The translations under genes and the position numbers were made by a program. 64,000 nucleotides of DNA from Zygnema cylindricum (taxonomy: Eukaryota; Streptophyta; Zygnematophyceae; Zygnematales; Zygnemataceae): assembly GCA_037447655.1 (NCBI GenBank), contig JBBHKE010003030.1, positions 38,989-102,988 of the forward strand, given 5' to 3'. Below are positions 20,531 to 28,878 of the stretch, piece by piece. The notes beneath the pieces were generated by a model. The model did not search any database, was not told the origin of the DNA, and was given only the letters and a program-made list of their open reading frames with translations. The number at the start of each line of letters is the position of its first letter. Positions within the stretch are counted from its first letter, which is position 1.

Positions 20531-21345
20531 TGTTATGGGCCTGTTATCAAGAATTCCTATCTTTTCCCGGGATAAGTATGTTTATTGGGCGAATATGGTG
20601 GAGACACATTTTGAAAATGTCAATCTTTTAGATATCTTGGATGGTTCGCTGGATGAATCTGATCCGTCATGGTCTAAGAAAAATACGCAAGCTCGTTCTA
20701 TTTTGAAATTTTGTATATCTGAGGACTTAGCTATGTCTAGGATAAAAATGAAAAAAACAATTGATATCTGGAAATCACTTAAAAGTGATTATGAAAAGGC
20801 CAATGTCAGGAAGAGCTTTTATTGGCTGGAAAAATTTGGGACTATAAGTACACTGGCAATACAATGGCTGAATATTCTAACAAATTTCGTATCCTTGTAG
20901 ATGCACATGCTTGTGCAGGTGGGGTGTTTCCTCCTTTTCAACAGGCAGCATTGCTCATGAGGGGTCTCCCTTGTAGTATGAAAGGAGCATCTAACATGCT
21001 CAAACAAAAAGATAAAGCTAGCTGGACTTTACAGTTAGCCATCAATATTTTACTAGAAGAGGAAGCTACATCTAATATTCTCAATGTTGAGCAAGTAGAG
21101 GCTTTAAATTCAGACTTTGAGAGAAAAAGACAGTTTAATCAACAAAGAAATCAGTTTAATTAGTTCAGACAGTTTAATCAAGGTGGAAATAGACAATCAA
21201 ACAATGCATGCTTTTATTGTAGTGAGAGAGGTCATGGATACAAATTCTGTCTTAAGCTTAAAAAAGCTAACGATACAGGTTTATACAGGCCGGGATGGCA
21301 ACAAAGTTAGTTTTACAAAAGCTTCACGGGGCCTACACCTCGTGG
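20472..21345 (+). pseudogene. CopB-2 gag
   Basis: The ATG at 20472 is inside the 5' LTR. The LTR encodes MSTSTTTAAPPPARVVVEQ and the reading continues through the primer-binding site as VMGLLSRIPIF. The gag body follows (YWANMVETHFENVNLLDILD, SRIKMKKTIDIWKSLKSDYE), with a frame change near 20820-20900 to the piece ending about 21163, then the knuckle CFYCSERGHGYKFC at about 21210-21251 in another phase. Two or more indels make it non-functional. Confidence 0.85.
20531..20541 (+). promoter_or_regulatory. CopB-2 primer-binding site (half-tRNA type)
   Basis: TGTTATGGGCC directly follows the LTR's terminal CA. It matches the CopA site except at the first base, so it too pairs with the initiator tRNA-Met anticodon arm. 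It is read as gag His-Val-Met-Gly. Confidence 0.65.
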
Positions 21346-21358
21346 AAATGCACTATTT

Positions 21359-21533
21359 TTGGCTTCTTTGTCTCTCCAAGACGAGACTTTGCAGGTTTCT
21401 ACGGAGGATGATAAGGATCTATTCGCTATGGCGGCTGCAATGGAGGGCGCGAAGGACCATGGATGGATATTGGATACAGGAGCGTCAGCCCACATGTGCT
21501 GGAACAAGGCCATCTTCAAAAATCTGAAAACAA
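21359..21533 (+). pseudogene. CopB-2 protease, N-terminal part
   Basis: Reads to WILDTGASAHMCWNKAIF with the Asp-Thr-Gly active site, then FKNLKT, where Gyp2 interrupts it. The frame resumes at 28879 with PEKNIYYACGMSVQTRAVGD. The unbroken CopB-3 version confirms the join. The open frame running on into Gyp2 is an accident. Confidence 0.85.
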
Positions 21534-21589
21534 TGTCATGCCGCATCGCGTCGGTTGCATGCGCACACGATATCATGCCCGCACGCGCG

Positions 21590-21840
21590 ATATTTGGTGT
21601 GCGCGCACGATATAATGCACGCACGCGCGGTATTCTGCACGCACGCGCAGTATTTCTCACGCACGCGCAGTATTTCTCACGCACGCGCGGTATTTCTCAC
21701 GCACGCGCGGTATTTTGCACGCACGCGCGGTATTTTGTATGCACGCGCAGTTTAAGGCACGCTCGCGCGGTTTCATGGGTTTGCGCGCGGTTTTATGCAT
21801 GCACGCACGATTTTGGCACGCGTGCATAATTTGCGTTCCC
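21590..21840 (+). repeat. Gyp2 20-bp tandem array in A1
   Basis: About ten to twelve units of the type TATTTCTCACGCACGCGCGG, degenerating at both ends, repeated in A2 at 27456-27706. It lies upstream of the promoter, so it may act as an enhancer-like or silencing-prone CG-rich array. Arginine/alanine-rich ORFs across it are shadows. Confidence 0.88.
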
Positions 21841-22132
21841 ACGTGCGAGTTTTCGTCGGTTCATGTGTTTATGATGTGAACGCGATTTGCGTTCACGTAC
21901 GATTGAATGCATACTAATTTCGTGCGCACGTTTTGTTTTGTTTATTTTCAAGGTACACGATTTTGGGAGTATCGACGCGGCGCGATTTTCGGAAATATTT
22001 CAGACGATATGTTTCATTTCGTGCGACATGTTTTGTTTCGTGCGTATGCACGTAATTTTGTGAGTATCGATGCGCGGTATCGTTTGGCGTCGAATCGCGA
22101 TTCCCGGTGGTATCGGCGGCGCTTCGATACCT

Positions 22133-22146
22133 TTTATTTATTTAAG
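22133..22146 (+). promoter_or_regulatory. Gyp2 TATA-like promoter
   Basis: TTTATTTATTTAAG in otherwise GC-rich DNA, repeated in A2 at 27999-28012. A start about 30 bp on would give a transcript from A1 through the internal part and B1 into A2. Confidence 0.45.
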
Positions 22147-22358
22147 TCGCGAACCCATGTAGGTTCGCGCACATGTAGTTAGGGAGGGTTTTTACCCTTG
22201 GACGGTGGATTTTGTTAGGCGTACGGCAGACGATGTTGGCCGCCTATTGGCCAACATCTTAAGTAGTTTCATGCATGTAAAGTAGACTAGACGTAGGCTA
22301 ATTTTGCTTAGGCCTAGCGCAGCTCTTACTTAGCCTAATTCTCAGACTTAGAGAATTT

Positions 22359-22375
22359 AGCTTTTGGACAAGAAT
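22359..22375 (+). promoter_or_regulatory. Gyp2 candidate self-primer
   Basis: AGCTTTTGGACAAGAAT is perfectly complementary to 22822-22838, immediately after the A1 end. In Tf1/sushi-type elements the transcript's own 5' region folds back on the primer-binding site. Here the match would lie about 190 nt inside the transcript if the TATA call is right. Confidence 0.5.
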
Positions 22376-22821
22376 TTTCTCTTGGCAGCGGAGCTTTTCT
22401 CTTGCTCTCTCTCTCACCGATTGCCCACGTGTCTTTCTTCTCCTTGTTAGCTAGCTGTAGAGGCTAGATAGAGTAAGATTATTCTCCTTGTTTTTCTGCC
22501 CTCGTTTTTAATCCACACGGCCTAAGGCCACGTCCGGAAGGTTTCCCTCCAAAGTTTGTCTTTTGGTGGAAGTGTGGAATTGGAGATCGTGGGGGAGCAC
22601 ATCTGGACCTTGCTGCGCCTTCCTCGGGCAGCTTGACGGTTTGGTTGTGTGTTTGTGTCTTGTTTGTATTTCGGTTGGCTTGAAAGGAGTGTTTTTTTGA
22701 TCGGATTTGGATTTTCCCTTGTTCCGGTTGGAATATTTCTTGCTTTGCTGTCGTAACGGGATAACTCTTGTAGGGAATGTGATAAAGACCAGAGAGCCTA
22801 GTGGCTACCTCCTGGCTTAGC

Positions 22822-22838
22822 ATTCTTGTCCAAAAGCT
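22822..22838 (+). promoter_or_regulatory. Gyp2 candidate primer-binding site
   Basis: ATTCTTGTCCAAAAGCT begins at the last base of A1. It lacks the TGG expected for a tRNA 3' end and matches no tRNA I recall, but it is the exact reverse complement of 22359-22375. Confidence 0.5.
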
Positions 22839-24477
22839 CCACTTTTTAAAAATCACATTTTCTAAAAGTTTATTTTTATAAAAATAATTCATAAAAAAAT
22901 ATATTACTTTTCAAATTCAGTTTTTATTCTTGTTTTTTTCTTCCCACTTTCATGCCTATTTACCTTTCATTTTCAGTTTTACTTCTCAGTTTTGTGTGAT
23001 AAAATAAAGCTAAAGGAAAAAAAAAAATATAAAAATTACATTATTTTCAATATAAAATCTATTTTTTCATTTCTAGATTTTCTTCCACCTTTTATTTGAG
23101 TTCGGTTTTTTTTTCCTTTTGATCTAGCTTTATTTTACTACAAGTTTCATTCTACTTTCTCTCTAATTTTGCTTTCGGTTTCAGTTTTGCATTGGGAAAA
23201 TATATTATAAAAATAATTTAATTTATAAATTTTATTTTATAAAAAAAAAAAAAAAACATTTTGTTTTGGTTTTTTGTTTTCCTCTTTCTTGCTTTCAATT
23301 CTTGTCTTCTATCTTGCTTTCACTCTATTTCTGGTCTGCAGATTTAGGTCTGAATTTGTGTCAGATTTTTAGGGTTAATCTGCGAAATTAGGGTTTGGCC
23401 GCAGATTTAGGGTTTGGGCCGCAGATTTAGGGTTTGGGCGTATTTAGGGTTTATTTTTTGAAATTCTTAACCCTAGGTCAGCATTTTACCATTCATTGGT
23501 CGCAGATTTTTGATTTTTCCAGCGTGGAATTAGGGTTTGGGAAACCTTTTTGCCCAATTTTACCGTATTTTGTGTTTTATTTTGAATTTTTCTCAATATT
23601 CCTCATATTTCTTTCTTTTAGTGCAACTTAATTTGTTAACTAGTGGATGTTTATTTTGTTCGGGATTTGATATTTTCTTTCTTTTTCTCTTGTCAAATTT
23701 AATCATTCATAAAACTTAACAAAATAAAAATATATATTCTATATATCAAGATTGCACGATTTATCACCTATAATTATCACCGCTTTATAGTTGGGCATAG
23801 CGTGGCATAGCGCCGATACGCTTACCCTAGCAGGATACTAATTGCTTTGGTGTTTAGTGGTGGTTCTTGACACGTTTATTCGGAATCGGAGCGGGTTCGA
23901 TTTCAGGGAGCTCTGCAAAATCCGACTTGCCTCGACCAAGTCCGGTTCACTTTTAGTACTCACCAGAGTATTAAAGGTGTTTGTAAGTATCACGATGCCT
24001 TGCGCGTGCAGGGGCGTTTCTTTGTAATTTGGACACTCGTGTAGGGGTTCAGTGTGGATTGGTTATATTACGAACATTTTTTTTTGAGTATTTGCATTTT
24101 CCTTGTTTTCCTTGCATGCTATCTGGCCGTGAGTGGCCTTGAGTTTCCCTGTGACTATCTGAATTGGATTTCCTTTCATAGATCTTGTCGTTGGTGGCAC
24201 CGTTTAGACAATTTTATGTCTGTGCCGCTCTAGATCTGCACCGAAAGGTGCCTGCATAGTTTCTCTGTTTGTTTTTATAGATCTGGCCCTTCGGCCATGC
24301 CCATTGTTTGCAGGGTAGAGGTTTTGGTATTCCGGCTTCTTGCTAGATCTGACCACCGGGTCTTGATAGAGACTTCGTGTGTTAGCTTGTCTTGTGTGGT
24401 TTGGCCTTCCATTTGACGCACCTCGATTAGGTCGTTCCGTTCTTTCCTAGTCGTAATCGAGGGTTTTCTCTTCGTTT
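22839..24477 (+). other. Gyp2 leader
   Basis: About 1.6 kb between primer-binding site and gag. AT-rich, T-run-rich first half, more mixed second half. No ORF of note. It may be untranslated leader or contain introns. Confidence 0.6.
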
Positions 24478-26037
24478 ATGCCCACGGATTGGGATAACTT
24501 ACGTTATCAATCCGGATCTACCCGCGGCGGGACAGTTTTCCGTCCACCGCAGTTAGACCTTTCCAGTTTCTCCGAGTCTACGGACGCACCTGTTTCGGTT
24601 GCGGCCCCTAGATCTCCGTCTGTTCGGTCAGTATTGACCACAGTCTCATCATTATCCTCAGTTTCCTCTAGGTCATCCCTAGATAGAACCGAAAGAGACT
24701 TTTCAGAGGAAATCTTTTTCCATCCTCTCACATCATTTCCGTTTTCGGTCGGTCCAAATTTGGAACCACTAGTGCATTCTTCCTTTGACGACATGGCTTC
24801 CTCTTCAGAGGGGGGCATGGGGAAAATGCAATTTTGCTTTTCAGGGATGAAGGATACCATGTCTTTATCCCATTTCCGTATGCTTTATGATACCGAAATG
24901 CGTGATTTGGCATTTCGATATCAAGATCGATTTGATCTTCGTGTGGCATTTTCTCTTCTTGGTCGGTACCTCAGAGGTTCGGCCCTTACATTATATTCTC
25001 GCAAGTATGATGCTATACTCGCGATGACAGAATTTTCCCCTCCTTTTGCTGGTACACCCGAGGTCATAGGTCAAGCGGATATTCCATTCCAAGCCGCTTT
25101 TCCCGAGGTCTTAGATCCTCAAGGTGTTGTCCTTATTCCCGCACTCCCAGAAATTCCGCGCCAATATGCTGTGGCCGCTCGTGCTGCTGTCCCAGCATGA
25201 CCAGGGATGATAATTCCGTTGCGGGGTCCACTATCTGTTATGTTCGATTTCTTAGAAGCCGAGTATCGGATGCAAAACCCCGATCAGGTAAAAGAATTTA
25301 TGAATTTCACGCGTAAACTAGGAGAAACTGCCCCTGCTTTACGTGCTCGCATGGAGACTTTGCGAGAAGCTTTACCGGACCTAATATTCGATGCGGAAGT
25401 TGTTCAAAAATTTGTTGGACGGTTTCCAGATCAATCGAAACGTTTTATACAAAGTCATCTCACTCAGACTTACGGTCTGAAATTTACATTTGATGAAGCC
25501 GCTCCATATGCGGTAGAATATGAGATGCAATCATGTTGGTGGGAAGCTCATGATCGTTTGGAAGTTGCTTCCCCACTTTCTCAACCTAGTAGCCCATGGC
25601 CAAACAATAGGCCTCCAAAGACGCCGGCCATGGGAAATCCGCCATTTAATTCCGGAGACCGATTGTGTTTCCGATATGGAAACACGAGGCATGATGCCCG
25701 CATGTGCCCGGATAAGTCCGCCACATGCACCCATTGCAACCAAAAAGGACATTATGTCCACCGTTGCCATGTTAAAGATCCTAATTATTCCTATCAGAAT
25801 CAGATTCAGAACGGTGGAATTCCTGCCCGTTTTGCCAAGCCGGTCACTCCTCCTACCGAGACAGAGAAAGAGGCGACTCCGCCTAGGATCTCTCGAAGAG
25901 AGAGAGAAAAGGCCGAGTTACAAGTCATGATGGCCGCCATGATGAAGGAGCAATTTGCTGCCTTCATGGCCGAGATGAAACCCCAATTCACGGGGATGGC
26001 AAAGACAGTCGTCCACACGCCATCGTTGGTTGGTTGA
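24478..26037 (+). pseudogene. Gyp2 gag, one in-frame stop
   Basis: Two open pieces in the same frame separated by a single TGA at 25198-25200. The N-terminal 100 residues are Ser/Pro-rich. A Ty3/gypsy capsid-like region follows (VKEFMNFTRKLGETAPALRA, FVGRFPDQSKRFIQSHLTQT), then two CCHC knuckles. The first reads CFRYGNTRHDARMC, its second Cys replaced by Tyr; the second, CTHCNQKGHYVHRC, is intact. A charged helix follows. The lone stop could be recoded or a recent mutation. Confidence 0.8.
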
Positions 26038-26270
26038 ATCCTCCGGGATTCCACTGTCCAACAACGGGCAGCCACTTTTGATAAGGGATCCTCTAATCAT
26101 AATCGGGACGGTAAATTACAGAATTCCCGTATTCCACTTTCTTTCGAGAAAGAATCTCTCTCTCCTCTACCAGACACAGCTTCCTCCATTGTAGCTGAAG
26201 CTCTCACTATTCTGGATAGTACATACATGATGCACATCGAGTCAAGGAACAACTAAGCATCCTTTCTGCC

Positions 26271-27191
26271 ATGATTGATGAGGTCCCCAGTGTCTCTCCC
26301 TTTCTTAACGAGGTTCCCAAAGCCTCTCCCCTTGTTGACGAGTTCGCTGCAGCCGCCGCTTTGAGGGCGTTGCAACTGAACCGTAGTCTTTCTGTTATTC
26401 AGCCGGTTACCGCAGATGAGCGCCGTGACCTTGATCCTCACATCAGTTTCTTAGACAATTCTCGAATGTCCTTCTCCGTTAATGGTGTTTCTCCTTCTCT
26501 CCCTCTCATGGACACCGGAGCCAAACCCGTGATCCTTGGATCCGGATTTGCGCTCAAGCTTGGTCTGACAGCAGACAAGCTCCAAGCCACGGCTACTCGG
26601 CTTCTTACTTCAGCCGGTACCACGGAGTCGGTGCTTGGGATTACCAAGGACCCGCTTGTCTTTCGGTTTCACCACGGAAACGAGAGTGAGTCCGTAGAGG
26701 TTTCGGTCCGAGCATTGGTCACCAAATCCAACGACTACGAATGCTTAGTGGGACAGGATGTTATCTTTCGAATCGGTGGGGGAGTAGATATGCATGATCA
26801 GACCTTCTCCTACCGTCCCTCTAATTTTCCGGGACGCAAAATTTGCCTCCCTCTTGTCTCTGCTCGCAAGCCGTTGCCCACTATGGCACATTTGGCTTCC
26901 GCTCTCCCTGCATTTTCGAGTAACGAACTTCGGGAAGACAATGGCGACTCATTTTTCACGGAACGGATCCATACTGTCGACACCGAAGTCTTTCCACACA
27001 TTCTAAATGTGGTGGATAGTGATACTAATGGGATGTTGAGTTTGCAGAGTGTTTATGCATGTACAGGTGGTGATCAAGGGTTCCACATTAAGTGCCTCTC
27101 TTCTCCATTATCTTTCAACCCGGTTGACCATTGCTACCTCCGTATCGGTTCCAGGCCCTCAGCTGTGTTGACCAGCTCCTCCACAGGTTAA
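26271..27191 (+). CDS. Gyp2 retroviral-type aspartic protease domain protein
   Basis: 306 residues in a frame different from gag. The active site SLPLMDTGAKPVILGSGFAL (Asp-Thr-Gly-Ala) sits near residue 80, followed by a flap-like region and ECLVGQDVIFRIGGGVD, which fits the second conserved block (hydrophobic-hydrophobic-Gly). The stop is followed at once by the polypurine tract, so nothing else of pol was ever present in this copy. It may be expressed by frameshift or from a separate start. Family assignment is by motif. Confidence 0.7.
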   Translation: MIDEVPSVSPFLNEVPKASPLVDEFAAAAALRALQLNRSLSVIQPVTADERRDLDPHISFLDNSRMSFSVNGVSPSLPLMDTGAKPVILGSGFALKLGLTADKLQATATRLLTSAGTTESVLGITKDPLVFRFHHGNESESVEVSVRALVTKSNDYECLVGQDVIFRIGGGVDMHDQTFSYRPSNFPGRKICLPLVSARKPLPTMAHLASALPAFSSNELREDNGDSFFTERIHTVDTEVFPHILNVVDSDTNGMLSLQSVYACTGGDQGFHIKCLSSPLSFNPVDHCYLRIGSRPSAVLTSSSTG

Positions 27192-27206
27192 GGAGCTGGG
27201 GGGGGG
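27192..27206 (+). promoter_or_regulatory. Gyp2 polypurine tract
   Basis: GGAGCTGGGGGGGGG ends exactly where block B1 begins (AATTATTGGG). This marks the start of the reverse-transcription LTR unit as B+A. Confidence 0.7.
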
Positions 27207-28878
27207 AATTATTGGGTTCACTTCACTCTAGGGGAGTATTCTTTCCCTTCTTTCTTGGGTCATTTTCACCTTTGTTCCTTGTCATGGTGTATATATTTTA
27301 TTGACTTTTCATATTTATTTCCGTTGTTGTATATGTTTGTGAGCATGACTTTGCTGGTTGTGATGCATGTTTGCTTGCTTGCCTCTCATGCACGACAGCT
27401 GTCATGCCGCATCGCGTCGGTTGCATGCGCACACGATATCATGCCCGCACGCGCGATATTTGGTGTGCGCGCACGATATAATGCACGCACGCGCGGTATT
27501 CTGCACGCACGCGCAGTATTTCTCACGCACGCGCAGTATTTCTCACGCACGCGCGGTATTTCTCACGCACGCGCGGTATTTTGCACGCACGCGCGGTATT
27601 TTGTATGCACGCGCAGTTTAAGGCACGCTCGCGCGGTTTCATGGGTTTGCGCGCGGTTTTATGCATGCACGCACGATTTTGGCAAGCGTGCATAATTTGC
27701 GTTCCCACGTGCGAGTTTTCGTCGGTTCATGTGTTTATGATGTGAACGCGATTTGCGTTCACGTACGATTGAATGCATACTAATTTCGTGCGCACGTTTT
27801 GTTTTGTTTATTTTCAAGGTACACGATTTTGGGAGTATCGACGCGGCGCGATTTTCGGAAATATTTCAGACGATATGTTTCATTTCGTGCGACATGTTTT
27901 GTTTCGTGCGTATGCACGTAATTTTGTGAGTATCGATGCGCGGTATCGTTTGGCGTCGAATCGCGATTCCCGGTGGTATCGGCGGCGCTTCGATACCTTT
28001 TATTTATTTAAGTCGCGAACCCATGTAGGTTCGCGCACATGTAGTTAGGGAGGGTTTTTACCCTTGGACGGTGGATTTTGTTAGGCGTACGGCAGACGAT
28101 GTTGGCCGCCTATTGGCCAACATCTTAAGTAGTTTCATGCATGTAAAGTAGACTAGACGTAGGCTAATTTTGCTTAGGCCTAGCGCAGCTCTTACTTAGC
28201 CTAATTCTCAGACTTAGAGAATTTAGCTTTTGGACAAGAATTTTCTCTTGGCAGCGGAGCTTTTCTCTTGCTCTCTCTCTCACCGATTGCCCACGTGTCT
28301 TTCTTCTCCTTGTTAGCTAGCTGTAGAGGCTAGATAGAGTAAGATTATTCTCCTTGTTTTTCTGCCCTCGTTTTTAATCCACACGGCCTAAGGCCACGTC
28401 CGGAAGGTTTCCCTCCAAAGTTTGTCTTTTGGTGGAAGTGTGGAATTGGAGATTGTGGGGGAGCACATCTGGACCTTGCTGCGCCTTCCTCGGGCAGCTT
28501 GACGGTTTGGTTGTGTGTTTGTGTCTTGTTTGTATTTCGGTTGGCTTGAAAGGAGTGTATTTTTGATCGGATTTGGATTTTCCCTTGTTCCGGTTGGAAT
28601 ATTTCTTGCTTTGCTGTCGTAACGGGATAACTCTTGAAGGGAATGTGATAAAGACCAGAGAGCCTAGTGGCTACCTCCTAGCTTAGCAAATTATTGGGTT
28701 CACTTCACTCTAGGGGAGTATTCTTTCCCTTCTTTCTTGGGTCATTTTCACCTTTGTTCCTTTTCATGGTGTATATATTTTAAGGACTTTTCATATTTAT
28801 TTCCGTTGTTGTATATGTTTGTGAGCATGACTTTGCAGGTTGTGATCCATGTTTGTTGCTTGCCTCTCATGCACGACA
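27207..28878 (+). repeat. Gyp2 blocks B1, A2 and B2
   Basis: B1 27207-27397, GC at 27398-27399, A2 27400-28688, B2 28689-28878. B1 and B2 are about 190 bp each and differ by a few changes including a 1-bp indel. The B1/A2 junction GACAGCTGTC is a perfect palindrome and equals the outer ends GACA and TGTC joined by GC. Confidence 0.9.

Larger units (their letters stand above)
21534..22822 (+). repeat. Gyp2 block A1
   Basis: 1289 bp, offset exactly 5866 bp from A2 at 27400-28688. It contains a 20-bp tandem array, a TATA-like promoter, a self-complement to the primer-binding site and a CT-rich leader. It ends GGCTTAGCA directly before the putative primer-binding site. No B block precedes it: CopB-2 sequence abuts its TGTC start. 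Confidence 0.9.
21534..28878 (+). mobile_element. Gyp2, non-autonomous gag-protease element with split direct repeats
   Basis: 7345 bp inserted in CopB-2 with acaa on both sides (21530-21533 and 28879-28882; five bases, aacaa, if the last A is shared) and inverted ends TGTC...GACA. Repeats are A1 (21534-22822), internal, B1 (27207-27397), A2 (27400-28688), B2 (28689-28878). A1 and A2 differ at only about half a dozen places I could see over 1289 bp, so the insertion is young. The internal part codes gag with zinc knuckles and an Asp-Thr-Gly protease, but no RT, RNase H, integrase or tyrosine recombinase, so it must be mobilised in trans. Confidence 0.85.

Noticed and set aside
21590-21840. 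CRISPR-like array
   Set aside because: Units are contiguous with no unique spacers, inside a retrotransposon repeat of a eukaryote.
21555-21842. His/Ala/Arg-rich ORFs on both strands (and the copy at 27367-27708)
   Set aside because: They are translations of the 20-bp CG-rich tandem array; the periodic protein comes from the DNA repeat.
22823-24477. Protein genes in the Gyp2 leader (for example 23434-23719)
   Set aside because: Phe/Leu-rich short ORFs in T-rich DNA without motifs; most likely untranslated leader.
21534-28878. Gyp2 as a DIRS/PAT tyrosine-recombinase element
   Set aside because: The split repeats fit, but there is a 4-5 bp target duplication, TG...CA-type ends and an aspartic protease, and no recombinase motif was seen. 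Kept only as an architectural analogy.
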